NCBI RefSeq assembly: GCF_006443685.1
Contig: NZ_VFYP01000005.1
Span: forward strand, 62,001-126,000
Origin: Rhizobium glycinendophyticum
GTDB taxonomy: Bacteria; Pseudomonadota; Alphaproteobacteria; Rhizobiales; Rhizobiaceae
Length of the DNA stretch: 64,000 bases
Reading direction: 5' to 3'
The position numbers were made by a program, and so were the translations under genes. Each line of letters begins with the position of its first letter. Within the stretch, counting starts at the first letter, position 1. The notes beneath the pieces are model-generated. The model had not been told where the DNA came from. It did not search any database and was given only the letters and a program-made list of their open reading frames with translations. Positions 24,264 to 33,977 of this stretch are shown here, piece after piece.

Positions 24264-26360
24264 TCAGCGGGTAAAGCTCTGGGCGTTGCCGGCATCCACA
24301 TTGATGATGTTGCCGGTCGACTTGGCCGACATATCGGACGCCAGGAAGTAGATCGCCTCTGCAATATCTTCCGGGAAGACATTCAACTTCAGCATCGAAC
24401 GCTTGCGGTAATGCTCTTCGAGATCGTCTACCTCGATCTTCGAAGAGGCCGCGCGCTGTTCGCGCCACTCGCCGTTCCAGATCTTCGATCCGCGCAGGAC
24501 CGCATCCGGATTGACCGTGTTGACGCGGATGCCTTCGTCCGCCCCTTCAAGCGCCAGGCAGCGGGCGAGATGGATCTCGGCAGCCTTGGCCGTGCAATAG
24601 GCCGATGCGTTCGGCGAAGACGCGAGACCGTTCTTCGAGGCAACAAAGACGACGTTTCCACCAAGCTTCTGTCTGCGGAACAGCCGGAAGGCTTCGCGAG
24701 ACACGAGGAAATAACCCGTCGCGAGAATGCTGATATTCTTGTCCCACATGGCAAGCGTCGTTTCTTCGACCGGAGCCGAGGACGCAATGCCGGCATTTGA
24801 TACCAAAATATCGACCCCGCCGAATTCGACGCAAGCCTCGGCGAATGCCTTGATCACGGCATCTTCCCGCGTCACGTCGAGCTGGCAAGAGCGCACGACG
24901 TCACCGCCATGCCGCTTGCCAAAATCACCCATAGTTTGTTCGAGCGCGTTCGCGTCAATGTCCGCCAGCACCACGCAGGCACCTTCGGCGAGCAGTCGCT
25001 CGGCCGTTGCCCGGCCAATGCCGCCCGCACCACCGGTGACAAAGGCGACGCGCCCCGCCAGGCTCTTCGGCTTCGGCATGCGCTGCAGTTTGGCCTCTTC
25101 GAGCAGCCAGTATTCGATATCAAAGGCTTCCTGCTCCGGAAGCCCCTGATATTCGGAAACCGTCGAGGCGCCACGCATGACGTTGATCGCGTTGACGTAG
25201 AACTCACCCGCGATGCGCGCCGTGGCCTTGTCCTTGGCAAAGGAAAGCATACCGACGCCCGGCACCAGGAAGATCACCGGATTGGGATCGCGGATCTTGG
25301 GCGAGTTATCGTGTTTGCAGCTTTCGTAATAACGGGTGTAGTCGGCTCGATAGGCTTCGAGCGCCCCATCCAGCCCAGCGAGCACAGCATCGACATCCGG
25401 GTTTGCCGGATCGAAATCGACGATCAACGGACGGATCTTTGTGCGCAGGAAGTGATCTGGGCAGGACGTGCCGAGCGCGCCGAGCGAGTGCAGGTTCTTC
25501 GAATTGACGAATTCGAGCACGGCATCCTGGTCATCGAAATGGCCGAGCTTGCGCTCCGCCTTACCGATCCGGCCGCGAATCTCCGGCATCAGCCGCGCAA
25601 CGATGGCGCGCCGCTCGTCCGCCGGCAGGCTCTGAGCCACAGCGCCGCCGAAGATCGTCTTGCCCGCCGTTTCCTTGGCGAACCAGGAAATCGCCCTGTT
25701 GATGATCTCGAGCGTAAGCAGATAGCAGTCCTTGGCATCGTTGGCCCAAGTGAAAAGGCCATGGCTTTCGAGAACGACGCCCTTGGCCGCCGGGTTGGCC
25801 TTCACGAAAGCCTCGAGGTCGAGGCCGAGCTGGAAACCCGGACGGCGCCAGGGCAGCCAGCCGATTTCAGAGCCAAAGATCGTCTGCGTCAGTTCTCGTG
25901 AATTCTTCGCAGCCGCAATCGCGATGATCGCATCCGGATGCATGTGGTCGACATGCGCAAACGGCACGAAGCCGTGCAAGGGCGTATCGATTGAGGCGGC
26001 ACGCGGATTGAGGTTGAAGGTGCAATGCGGCAGGAAGCCGACCATGCGGTCTTCGTCTTCGACGCCCTTGTAGATGCCCTTTAAAGCGTCCAGCTTGTGC
26101 TGGTAGAGCGTCGCGAAACCGTCGAGCTTGATCGTACCGACGTCGCCGCCGGACCCCTTCACCCACAGCACCTTGATCTGCTCGCCCGTAAGCGGATCGG
26201 TTTCCATCACCTTGGCAGACGTATTGCCGCCGCCGTAATTGGTGATGCGCTTGTCGGCACCGAGCAGGTTCGACCGGTAGAGCAGCTTGCCCGGTTCATC
26301 GAGCTTCGCAGCATAAGCATCGTCCCAACGGCTTTCGAGAAGGCTGGTTTGGCCCGACAT
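24264..26360 (-). CDS. rhaD: Bifunctional rhamnulose-1-phosphate aldolase / short-chain dehydrogenase
   Basis: A 698-residue fusion. Residues 1-400 are a class II aldolase-like domain with the metal-binding VDHMHPDA and SHGLF histidines. Residues 425-698 are a short-chain dehydrogenase with TGGAGGIG, the NAG motif and YCTAKAAE (Tyr/Lys). The pair is thought to cleave rhamnulose-1-phosphate and oxidise the lactaldehyde product. It is divergent from rhaR across a region with an inverted-repeat operator candidate. GGGAGGATGTC supplies the ribosome site. Confidence 0.92.
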   Translation of the reverse strand: MSGQTSLLESRWDDAYAAKLDEPGKLLYRSNLLGADKRITNYGGGNTSAKVMETDPLTGEQIKVLWVKGSGGDVGTIKLDGFATLYQHKLDALKGIYKGVEDEDRMVGFLPHCTFNLNPRAASIDTPLHGFVPFAHVDHMHPDAIIAIAAAKNSRELTQTIFGSEIGWLPWRRPGFQLGLDLEAFVKANPAAKGVVLESHGLFTWANDAKDCYLLTLEIINRAISWFAKETAGKTIFGGAVAQSLPADERRAIVARLMPEIRGRIGKAERKLGHFDDQDAVLEFVNSKNLHSLGALGTSCPDHFLRTKIRPLIVDFDPANPDVDAVLAGLDGALEAYRADYTRYYESCKHDNSPKIRDPNPVIFLVPGVGMLSFAKDKATARIAGEFYVNAINVMRGASTVSEYQGLPEQEAFDIEYWLLEEAKLQRMPKPKSLAGRVAFVTGGAGGIGRATAERLLAEGACVVLADIDANALEQTMGDFGKRHGGDVVRSCQLDVTREDAVIKAFAEACVEFGGVDILVSNAGIASSAPVEETTLAMWDKNISILATGYFLVSREAFRLFRRQKLGGNVVFVASKNGLASSPNASAYCTAKAAEIHLARCLALEGADEGIRVNTVNPDAVLRGSKIWNGEWREQRAASSKIEVDDLEEHYRKRSMLKLNVFPEDIAEAIYFLASDMSAKSTGNIINVDAGNAQSFTR

Positions 26361-26447
26361 GACATCCTCCCTGGTATTGATTCACGGGCAGCACTCAACG
26401 ACCCGTCTCCTTGTTGAAGGCAGATATCGCGCAGCCGCCCGCCGATT

Positions 26448-26518
26448 GTCAATCAATTTCGATCATTTCTTTTCATTGTGCGGTGCAATATTATTATTTT
26501 TGATCGTTTCTGATTGAC
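26448..26518. promoter_or_regulatory. Candidate RhaR operator, two inverted 18-base half-sites
   Basis: GTCAATCAATTTCGATCA (26448-26465) and, on the other strand, GTCAATCAGAAACGATCA (26518-26501) share 14 of 18 bases in opposite orientation, 53 bases centre to centre. They flank an AT-rich core (26483-26500) in the rhaD/rhaR gap, as expected for a repressor that controls both directions. Confidence 0.6.
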
Positions 26519-26560
26519 AGCGTAAAAACATTGCGAATAAATCACCGTCAGGAGGACACC

Positions 26561-27373
26561 ATGCACGAACGCGAACGCCATCGCATTATTCTGAGCGCGA
26601 TCCAGGAGAAGCCTGTGATCACGGTGCAGGATATTGCCGAGCTGACCGAGGCTTCTGAAGCCACGATCCGCCGCGACATCGCGTCTCTTCACGTGCAGGG
26701 AAAGCTCAGGCGTGTGCGGGGCGGGGCTGAGGCCGTTCACCCGCCGCAGCTCGGAAACCTCGCTGCCCGACCATTCCGCGTGTCCGAATCAGTCAACATC
26801 GACAAGAAACGCGCAATTGCGCGCGCTGCCGTCGATCTCTGCGAAGAAGGCGACTCCATCATCATCAATGGTGGCACCACGACATTTCAGATGGTGCATT
26901 TCATGTCAGCCCGCCGCCTGCAGGTGATGACCAATTCCTTCGCCATCGCCGAGCATCTAGTGAAGCATTCGAAGTGCACGGTATCGGTTCCCGGCGGCGC
27001 GATTTACCGCGACCAGAGCCTGATCCTGTCACCCTTCGAGAATGACGCGATCCGCAATTTCTACGCCCGCCGCATCTTCATCGGCGCGCAGGGGATCAAT
27101 GCGCTCGGCGTGATGGAATCGGATGCGCTCGTCATCCAGAGTGAGCAGAAGCTGGTGCGTCAGGCCGAAGAGCTCATCGTCATGGTGGACTCCAGCAAGT
27201 TCGCCAAGCGCTCAAGCCTAATCCTGTGCGCGCTCGACAAGGTCTCGACGATCATCACCGACGACAGAATTTCCGACGAGGCGGCCGCCATGGTCACCGA
27301 CGCCGGCGTAAAGCTCATGACCGTAAAGCCGCTGGCTTCTGCGGAGAGGGAGGATACCTCATCGGTCGCCTGA
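26561..27373 (+). CDS. rhaR: DeoR-family regulator of rhamnose catabolism
   Basis: A 270-residue DeoR-type repressor. The N-terminal helix-turn-helix is at residues 5-60 (ERHRIILSAIQEKPVITVQDIAELTEASEATIRRDIASL) with the family KLRRVRGGA. The C-terminal sugar-phosphate-binding domain has INGGTTTFQMVHFM and VMVDSSKFAKRS. AGGAGG seven bases upstream sets the start. It leads the plus-strand operon rhaRSTPQUK, as described for Rhizobium leguminosarum. Confidence 0.9.
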   Translation: MHERERHRIILSAIQEKPVITVQDIAELTEASEATIRRDIASLHVQGKLRRVRGGAEAVHPPQLGNLAARPFRVSESVNIDKKRAIARAAVDLCEEGDSIIINGGTTTFQMVHFMSARRLQVMTNSFAIAEHLVKHSKCTVSVPGGAIYRDQSLILSPFENDAIRNFYARRIFIGAQGINALGVMESDALVIQSEQKLVRQAEELIVMVDSSKFAKRSSLILCALDKVSTIITDDRISDEAAAMVTDAGVKLMTVKPLASAEREDTSSVA

Positions 27374-27422
27374 AGGCGTTCGGGAGGGAGGAATAGACAG
27401 TTCATCAACCTGGGAGGATAAA

Positions 27423-28418
27423 ATGAAACTGACGAAACTACTGCTCGCTAGCGCCGCCATCGCGCTTGCCACCATGGGCTCTGCCGCGCAGGCCGCCGAC
27501 ATGAAGATCGCGCTGGTCGTCAAGTCGCTCGGCATCGGCTTCTTCGAAGCTGCCAACAAGGGTGCGCAGGAAGCGGCCAAGGAACTCGGCGGCGTCGAAG
27601 TGATCTACACCGGCCCGACCTCGACCACGGCCGAAGGCCAGATCGAAGTGATCAACTCGCTGATCGCACAGGGCGTCGACGCCATCGCGATCTCCGCAAA
27701 CGATCCGGACGCAGTCGTCCCGGCCCTCAAGAAGGCCATGGACCGCGGCATCAAGGTCATCTCGTGGGATTCGGGCGTCGCCCCGGAAGGTCGCATCATG
27801 CACCTGAACCCCTCGTCGAACGCGCTGATCGGCAAGATGTGCCTGCAGCTTGCCGCCAACCATCTGCCGGACGGAAAGGGTGACTTCGCCATCCTCTCGG
27901 CCACCACCACCTCGACCAACCAGAACATCTGGATCGAGGAAATGAAGAAGCAGTTGAAGGACTTCCCTGGCCTCAACCTGGTTACGACAGTCTATGGGGA
28001 TGACCTGGCGGACAAGAGCTACCGTGAAGCCAACGGCCTCCTGACCTCGCAGACGAACGTCAAGGTCATCGTTGCTCCGACCACCGTCGGCGTTCTCGCC
28101 GCTTCGCAGGCCGTCAAGGATGCCGGCAAGATCGGCGACGTTTACGTCACCGGCCTTGGCCTCCCCTCTGAAATGGCAGGTGCCATCCAGTCGGGTGCGA
28201 CGAAGGAATTCGCCATCTGGAACCCCATCGACCTTGGTTACTCGGCAACTCAGATCGCCTATCGCCTGGTCAAGGGCGAAACCGATGCGGCGCCCGGCTC
28301 TGAAATCGACGCCGGCCGCATGGGCAAGATCAAGGTTGGTGACGGTGGTGAAGCCGCAATGGCCGATCCCTTCGTCTACGACAAGTCGAACATCGAAGAG
28401 TTCTCCAAGATCTTCTGA
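27423..28418 (+). CDS. rhaS: Rhamnose ABC transporter, periplasmic binding protein
   Basis: A 331-residue type-1 periplasmic binding protein with a signal peptide (residues 1-22, cleavage at AAQAAD). The fold resembles RbsB/LsrB proteins (VKSLGIGFFEAANKGAQEAAKELG). GGGAGGATAAA precedes the ATG. It is followed by the ATPase and two permeases of the same importer; binding of L-rhamnose is inferred from operon context and homology. Confidence 0.92.
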   Translation: MKLTKLLLASAAIALATMGSAAQAADMKIALVVKSLGIGFFEAANKGAQEAAKELGGVEVIYTGPTSTTAEGQIEVINSLIAQGVDAIAISANDPDAVVPALKKAMDRGIKVISWDSGVAPEGRIMHLNPSSNALIGKMCLQLAANHLPDGKGDFAILSATTTSTNQNIWIEEMKKQLKDFPGLNLVTTVYGDDLADKSYREANGLLTSQTNVKVIVAPTTVGVLAASQAVKDAGKIGDVYVTGLGLPSEMAGAIQSGATKEFAIWNPIDLGYSATQIAYRLVKGETDAAPGSEIDAGRMGKIKVGDGGEAAMADPFVYDKSNIEEFSKIF

Positions 28419-28480
28419 TCTCGGACAACTCACCCCGGCGGCACGAGCCGCCGGGGACTTCACTTCATTTCGGTAAGCAC

Positions 28481-30016
28481 ATGATGACCGTTCAAGCCAG
28501 CACGCTCGCCGCGGGCGCAAGACCCGTCGGCACGCCTCTTCTTGAGATGCGCGGCATCTCGCAAATCTTTCCGGGCGTGAAAGCGCTCGACAAGGTCGAC
28601 ATTGCCCTCTACCCGGGCAAGGTGACCGCGCTGATCGGCGAGAACGGCGCCGGCAAGTCGACGCTGGTCAAGATCCTGACGGGCATCTATCGGCCGAACG
28701 AAGGCGAAATCCTGATCGACGGCAAAACCACCACCTTTGCCGATGCCCAGGATGCCATTGATGCGGGCGTAACGGCAATCCATCAGGAAACCGTCCTGTT
28801 CGACGAACTGACGGTTGGCGAAAACATCTTTCTCGGCCACGCGCCACGCACGCGTTTCGGCCTGATCGACTGGCGCCAGATCAACGAGCGGTCGCGCGCG
28901 CTGATGAAAGCGCTCGAAAGCGACATGGACCCGACGACGAAGCTCAAGGACTTCTCGATCGCGCAGCGCCACCTCGTCGCCATCGCCCGCGCGCTCTCCG
29001 TCGACGCCCGGATCGTCATCATGGACGAACCGACGGCGGCCCTTTCACGCAAGGAGATCGACGATCTCTTCCGCATCGTCGAGGGCCTGAAGCGCCAAGG
29101 CAAGGCGATCCTTTTCATCAGCCACAAGTTCGACGAACTTTACGAAATCGCCGACAATTACGCCGTCTTCCGCGATGGCCGCATGGTCGGCTCCGGCATC
29201 CTCAAGGACACGCCACAGGATGAGATTGTCCGCCAGATGGTGGGCCGCGACGTCCACGACATTTTCCCGAAAACCGAAGTAGCGATTGGTGGGTCCGTGC
29301 TCAAAGTCAGTGGCTATAGCCACGCGACAGAATTCCGCGACATCTCCTTCGACCTGCGCAAGGGAGAAATCCTCGGCATATACGGGCTGATCGGTGCCGG
29401 ACGCTCGGAACTCTGCCAGTCGCTGTTCGGCATTACGCGCCCCGCTTCGGGAACTGTCCAACTGGATGGCCGCGAAATCCGGATCGCCACGCCGGCGGAC
29501 GCCATCACTGCGGGCATCGTCTATGTCCCGGAAGAACGTGGTCGGCACGGTTTGGCGCTCGATCTGCCAATCTATCAGAACATGTCCCTGCCCTCGCTGG
29601 TGCGCACCTCCGTTTCCGGCTTCCTCAAGGCTGCCAATGAGTTGAAGCTTGCCCGCCGCTATGCCGAGCGGCTCGACCTGCGCGCGGCAGCTTTGTCCGT
29701 GCCTGTCGGCACGCTCTCGGGCGGCAATCAGCAGAAGGTTGTCATCGGCAAGTGGCTGGCCACAGCCCCGAAGGTCATCATCCTCGATGAACCCACCAAG
29801 GGCATCGACATTGGCTCGAAGGCAGCCGTCCACGCCTTCATTTCCGAACTCGCCTCCGAAGGTCTGTCGATCATCATGATCTCCTCCGAACTTCCCGAGA
29901 TCCTCGGCATGTCCGACCGGGTCATGGTCATGCGCGAGGGACTGCAGGCGGGCATCTTTGATCGCGACGGGCTGACGGCCGAGACGCTGGTCCGCGCCGC
30001 AACCGGCAACGCGTAA
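28481..30016 (+). CDS. rhaT: Rhamnose ABC transporter, ATPase
   Basis: A 511-residue duplicated ABC ATPase of the sugar CUT2 class. The first half has Walker A GENGAGKST and Walker B IVIMDEPTAALS; the second has GLIGAGRSE in place of a canonical Walker A, the SGGNQQKV signature and IILDEPTKGID. Asymmetric degeneration of the second Walker A is normal for CUT2 ATPases. It starts 62 bases after rhaS; an ATG one codon downstream is an alternative start. Confidence 0.93.
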   Translation: MMTVQASTLAAGARPVGTPLLEMRGISQIFPGVKALDKVDIALYPGKVTALIGENGAGKSTLVKILTGIYRPNEGEILIDGKTTTFADAQDAIDAGVTAIHQETVLFDELTVGENIFLGHAPRTRFGLIDWRQINERSRALMKALESDMDPTTKLKDFSIAQRHLVAIARALSVDARIVIMDEPTAALSRKEIDDLFRIVEGLKRQGKAILFISHKFDELYEIADNYAVFRDGRMVGSGILKDTPQDEIVRQMVGRDVHDIFPKTEVAIGGSVLKVSGYSHATEFRDISFDLRKGEILGIYGLIGAGRSELCQSLFGITRPASGTVQLDGREIRIATPADAITAGIVYVPEERGRHGLALDLPIYQNMSLPSLVRTSVSGFLKAANELKLARRYAERLDLRAAALSVPVGTLSGGNQQKVVIGKWLATAPKVIILDEPTKGIDIGSKAAVHAFISELASEGLSIIMISSELPEILGMSDRVMVMREGLQAGIFDRDGLTAETLVRAATGNA

Positions 30017-30025
30017 GGAATGACC

Positions 30026-31018
30026 ATGCAGAACCTGCTCAAGAACCGCGAAATGTTGCTGGCCCTGATCATCATCGGCATGATCCTCGCCTTCACCTCG
30101 CGCGCGCCCAATTTCGCCTCGCCCAGCAATCTCGCGACCATTTTCAACGACACCTCGATCCTGATCATTCTGGCGCTTGGCCAGATGGTGGTCATCCTGA
30201 CCAAGTCGATCGATCTGTCCGTCGCAGCCAACCTCGCCTTCACCGGCATGGCTGTCGCAATGCTCGACAGCACCTATCCCGGCCTGCCGCTCGCCCTCCT
30301 CGTTCTTCTCGCCATCGGCATCGGCGGGGCGCTGGGCGCGATCAACGGTTTTCTCGTATGGGCACTGCGTATTCCGCCGATCGTCGTCACTCTCGGCACG
30401 CTCACCATCTATCGCGGCATGAGCTTCGTCCTGTCCGGTGGCGCCTGGGTGAATGCCCACCAGATGCAGCCTGATTTCCTCGGCGTACCGCGCCTGCCTG
30501 TCCTCGGCCTGCCAATCCTCTCCTGGACAGCGTTAGCCGTCGTCATACTCGTTGGCTTCATCCTCGCTCGCACACCCTTCGGACGGTCGACCTATGCCGC
30601 CGGCGGCAACCCGGTCGCAGCCGTCTATGCCGGCATCGATGTCGGCCGCGCCCGCTTCCTCTCGTTCGTTCTCTCCGGCGCTCTGGCTGGTCTCTCGGGT
30701 TACCTCTGGGTCTCGCGCTATGCGGTCGCCTATGTCGACATCGCGGCCGGCTTCGAACTTGATAGTGTGGCGGCCTGCGTGATCGGTGGCATCTCGATCG
30801 CAGGCGGGATCGGCACGGTCATAGGCACCGTACTCGGCGCCCTCTTCCTTGGGGTGATCAAGAACGCCCTGCCGGTCATCGGTATCTCGCCCTTCGCCCA
30901 GATGGCCATCTCCGGCATCGTCATCGTGCTCGCCGTTGTCTTCAACGCCCGTGCCGAGCGCAAGAAGGGTCGCATCATCCTGCGTGACCGCGCAGCCAAG
31001 ACGGAGGTGACGGCATGA
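30026..31018 (+). CDS. rhaP: Rhamnose ABC transporter, permease
   Basis: A 330-residue inner-membrane permease of the RbsC/BPD_transp_2 family with eight to ten hydrophobic segments. The conserved GQMVVILTKSIDLSV and the AGGNPVAAVYAGIDVGRARF loop that contacts the ATPase are present. The start at 30026 is preferred over 30020 because AAGGA then has proper spacing. It overlaps rhaQ by four bases. Confidence 0.92.
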   Translation: MQNLLKNREMLLALIIIGMILAFTSRAPNFASPSNLATIFNDTSILIILALGQMVVILTKSIDLSVAANLAFTGMAVAMLDSTYPGLPLALLVLLAIGIGGALGAINGFLVWALRIPPIVVTLGTLTIYRGMSFVLSGGAWVNAHQMQPDFLGVPRLPVLGLPILSWTALAVVILVGFILARTPFGRSTYAAGGNPVAAVYAGIDVGRARFLSFVLSGALAGLSGYLWVSRYAVAYVDIAAGFELDSVAACVIGGISIAGGIGTVIGTVLGALFLGVIKNALPVIGISPFAQMAISGIVIVLAVVFNARAERKKGRIILRDRAAKTEVTA

Positions 31019-32031
31019 GCACGTCGTCCAAGCAAACACACGAAACCCGCGTCATTCCCGATCGTCTCGAAACGCCATTCCGTCGACTTCTTGGAAGCTG
31101 GGAAGTGCTGCTCTTTGGCGTAGCGGTCATCATCTTCATCGCGAATTCGCTGGCCTCACCCTACTTTCTCAACGCTTGGAACCTGTCGGACGCGACCTTC
31201 AACTTCACCGAAAAGGCCCTGATCGCCTTTGCCATGGCTCTTCTGATCATTGCCGGTGAAATTGATCTTTCCGTCGCCGCCATTATTGCACTTGCCTCGA
31301 CCGCCATGGGCTATGCCGTGCAGATGGGTGTGGGCACGCCAAGCCTGGTGGCGATCGGCATCACGGTGGGCCTCGCCTGCGGCGCCTTCAACGGCCTGCT
31401 CGTTGCAGGGCTGAAGCTCCCCTCCATCGTCGTCACCATCGGCACGATGAGCCTGTTTCGGGGCATTTCTTACATTGTGCTGGGCGACCAGGCTTTCGGC
31501 AAGTATCCGGCGGATTTCTCGTATTTCGGCCAGGGCTATGTCGTCTGGGTCTTCTCCTTCGAATTTGTCCTCTTCCTGGTCATGGCCGCCGTCTTCGGCA
31601 TTCTCCTTCACCGAACCAATTTCGGCCGCCATGTCTATGTCATCGGCACGAACCCGCTCGCCGCCCGCTTCTCCGGCATACCTGTCGAACGGGTGAAGTT
31701 CATCCTCTTTGTGTCGACAGGCTTGATGAGCGGCATCGCCGCTGTCTGCCTGACCTCGCGTCTCGGCTCCACACGCCCGTCGATCGCGCAAGGCTTCGAG
31801 CTCGAAGTCGTGACCATGGTCGTGCTCGGCGGCGTCTCGATCCTCGGTGGATCAGGCACCATTGCAGGCGTCGTCATTGCCGCCTTCGTCATGGGCCTCG
31901 TCACATTCGGTCTCGGCCTGCTCAATGTGCCCGGCATCGTCATGTCGATCTTCATCGGCCTGCTGCTGATCATCACCATCGCACTGCCGATCGTCGCCCG
32001 TCGCCTTCGCCAAGCGAGGAATGCTGCATGA
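31015..32031 (+). CDS. rhaQ: Rhamnose ABC transporter, second permease
   Basis: A 338-residue permease homologous to the preceding gene, with the [17 protein letters not shown] segment and the [20 protein letters not shown] coupling loop. The two permeases form the heteromeric channel of the importer. Starts and stops overlap as ATGA on both sides, which suggests translational coupling through the operon. Confidence 0.92.
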   Translation: MSTSSKQTHETRVIPDRLETPFRRLLGSWEVLLFGVAVIIFIANSLASPYFLNAWNLSDATFNFTEKALIAFAMALLIIAGEIDLSVAAIIALASTAMGYAVQMGVGTPSLVAIGITVGLACGAFNGLLVAGLKLPSIVVTIGTMSLFRGISYIVLGDQAFGKYPADFSYFGQGYVVWVFSFEFVLFLVMAAVFGILLHRTNFGRHVYVIGTNPLAARFSGIPVERVKFILFVSTGLMSGIAAVCLTSRLGSTRPSIAQGFELEVVTMVVLGGVSILGGSGTIAGVVIAAFVMGLVTFGLGLLNVPGIVMSIFIGLLLIITIALPIVARRLRQARNAA

Positions 32032-32348
32032 CCACCGAACGTTACGCCTTTAAGATGAAGCTCAATCCCGGCATGGAAGCCGAGTATCGCAAGCGCCATG
32101 ACGAGATTTGGCCGGAGCTCGTAGCCCTTCTGCATGACGCAGGCATCAGCGACTATTCCATCCATCTCGATCCGGAAACGAACATCCTCTTCGGCGTGTT
32201 GTCGAGACCACGGGACCACAAGATGGCCGACCTGCCGAACCATCCCGTGATGAAGCGTTGGTGGGCTCATATGGCCGACATCATGCAGTCCAATCCCGAT
32301 AACTCACCAGTTGCGGTCGACCTGGTTCCTGTCTTCCATCTGCCATGA
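32028..32348 (+). CDS. rhaU: L-rhamnose mutarotase
   Basis: A 106-residue dimeric alpha/beta-barrel enzyme that interconverts alpha and beta anomers of L-rhamnose. Diagnostic residues: [24 protein letters not shown] at the N-terminus, the [17 protein letters not shown] strand and the WWAHMADIM motif. In Rhizobium this gene is called rhaU; in enterics rhaM. It overlaps both neighbours by four bases. Confidence 0.94.
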   Translation: MTTERYAFKMKLNPGMEAEYRKRHDEIWPELVALLHDAGISDYSIHLDPETNILFGVLSRPRDHKMADLPNHPVMKRWWAHMADIMQSNPDNSPVAVDLVPVFHLP

Positions 32349-33721
32349 GCACGCTTCCCTTCCAGCGCATCGCGGTCATCGATATCGGCAAGACCAATGC
32401 GAAACTCGTCGTGATCGACGCCTCGACCGGCCGCGAAATCGCCGTCCGCAAGACCGCCAATGTGGTCCTGCCAGGCCCTCCCTATACCCATTTCGACATC
32501 GACAGCCTCTGGGCCTTTATCATCGCCACCTTGACGGAATTCGCAGCCCATCCCGGCTTCGACGCTCTGTCCATCACCACCCACGGCGCCTCCGGTGTTC
32601 TGCTCGACAAGGACGGCGAACTCGCCCTTCCCGTTCTCGACTATGAGCATCTTTATCCGCAGGACATTCAGGCCGCCTATGCCGAACTTCGCCCGGACTT
32701 CGCTCAAACCTCGTCCCCCCTGCTCTCCGGCGGCCTCAATTGGGGCGCACAGCTGCATTTCCAGAAAGAGCAGTTCCCGCAAGCCTTCGCCCGCGTCGCA
32801 ACGATCCTAACCTACCCACAATACTGGGCCTACCGACTGACCGGTATCGCGGCCAACGAGGCGACGTCGCTCGGCTGCCACACCGATCTCTGGCTACCCT
32901 TCGATGGGACTTATTCACCGCTGGTCGACCGGCTGGATGTCCGCTCTCTGATGGCACCCCTTCGCTCCGCCTTCGATGCGCTCGGCCCGATGCGCCCTGA
33001 GATTGCTAAAGAACTCGGGTTATCCAAACTTGTGCCCATCTATTGCGGCATTCATGATTCCAACGCCTCGCTGCTGCCGCATCTGATCGGCTTCGGCACA
33101 CCCTGCACAGTGGTCTCGACCGGAACCTGGGTGATCAGCTTCGCCGTCGGCGCGAGGCCAGCACATCTCGATGCAGCACGTGACACCCTCGTCAATGTCG
33201 ACGCCAACGGCAGCCCCGTTCCCTCTGCCCGTTTCATGGGAGGGCGCGAATGGGATTTGATGACGCACGACCTCCCATCGACTACCCAGGACGAAGAGGG
33301 GGCGGCCCTGAGGTCGGTGCTCGATAAAGACCTGATGGTGCTGCCGAGCGTCGTCGAAGGCACGGGACCTTTCCCCGCTCGCACCGCATGCTGGACAAAA
33401 CAGCCGGCATCACCCGCTGAGCACCGTGTAGCGGCTAGCCTTTATGAAGCGCTGATGACACTGACTTGCCTGGATCTCATCGCCTCCGACGGGCCGATCG
33501 TCGTGGAGGGTCCCTTTGCTGGCAATTGGCTTTATCTGGCGGCACTCCACACGCTGGCTGAGCGCGCCGTGCACGCCTCTGAGGCGACCACCGGAACCGC
33601 GATCGGCGCCGCCTTGCTGACGGGGATCCGCTTGGAGGTGCCCATGCATGAGGTCAGGGACACGATTGAGGGCCTGCAGGCTTATGCGGATCATTGGCGA
33701 CGCCTAACGCAGACAGCGTAA
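32345..33721 (+). CDS. rhaK: Rhamnulokinase-type FGGY sugar kinase
   Basis: A 458-residue FGGY carbohydrate kinase. The N-terminal phosphate-1 motif is [16 protein letters not shown]; the phosphate-2 region is [13 protein letters not shown]; the adenosine motif [15 protein letters not shown] is near residue 385. It phosphorylates rhamnulose in the assumed pathway. In R. leguminosarum RhaK is also needed for rhamnose uptake, so a dual role is possible here. It is last in the operon; no clear terminator is seen. Confidence 0.9.
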   Translation: MSTLPFQRIAVIDIGKTNAKLVVIDASTGREIAVRKTANVVLPGPPYTHFDIDSLWAFIIATLTEFAAHPGFDALSITTHGASGVLLDKDGELALPVLDYEHLYPQDIQAAYAELRPDFAQTSSPLLSGGLNWGAQLHFQKEQFPQAFARVATILTYPQYWAYRLTGIAANEATSLGCHTDLWLPFDGTYSPLVDRLDVRSLMAPLRSAFDALGPMRPEIAKELGLSKLVPIYCGIHDSNASLLPHLIGFGTPCTVVSTGTWVISFAVGARPAHLDAARDTLVNVDANGSPVPSARFMGGREWDLMTHDLPSTTQDEEGAALRSVLDKDLMVLPSVVEGTGPFPARTACWTKQPASPAEHRVAASLYEALMTLTCLDLIASDGPIVVEGPFAGNWLYLAALHTLAERAVHASEATTGTAIGAALLTGIRLEVPMHEVRDTIEGLQAYADHWRRLTQTA

Positions 33722-33977
33722 GAACCCCAAAGTTTGAATCACACTCGGCCGCCCTGCCCCAAACGTGAACGGGCCACGTTTTCGGTTATGGAACAAAAAC
33801 GCACCCCTCACTGTTGCGCCCCAAGTTATGGGAACAAAGCGGAGCGGACATGCTGGGCGCGACAAGGCCATACACAAATGACGTAGGCGAAATCCTGTCG
33901 ACATCTGACTTGAGACGCAGCACCTCACCCCGTCTGCGGTCGAGCGAAGTCCGGTCGACACCGCGGCGGGTTTCGTG
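33722..33977. other. Intergenic region before the oxidase operon
   Basis: A 256-base gap with no gene. Two partly repeated sequences, GTTATGGAACAAAAACG and GTTATGGGAACAAAGCG, occur 40 bases apart. The first begins a GGAAC-N17-TGTT promoter candidate. Confidence 0.5.
33790..33815 (+). promoter_or_regulatory. Candidate EcfG-type promoter for the oxidase operon
   Basis: GGAAC at 33790-33794, 17 bases, TGTT at 33812-33815; one mismatch from the general-stress consensus. It lies 163 bases before the first gene. Confidence 0.35.

Noticed and set aside
29045..30460. 471-codon minus-strand open frame opposite rhaT and rhaP
   Set aside because: Antisense shadow with no ribosome site or recognisable domain.
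33831..33860. Second GGAAC motif upstream of the oxidase operon
   Set aside because: No CGTT-like element at the required distance; probably a partial repeat of the sequence at 33786.
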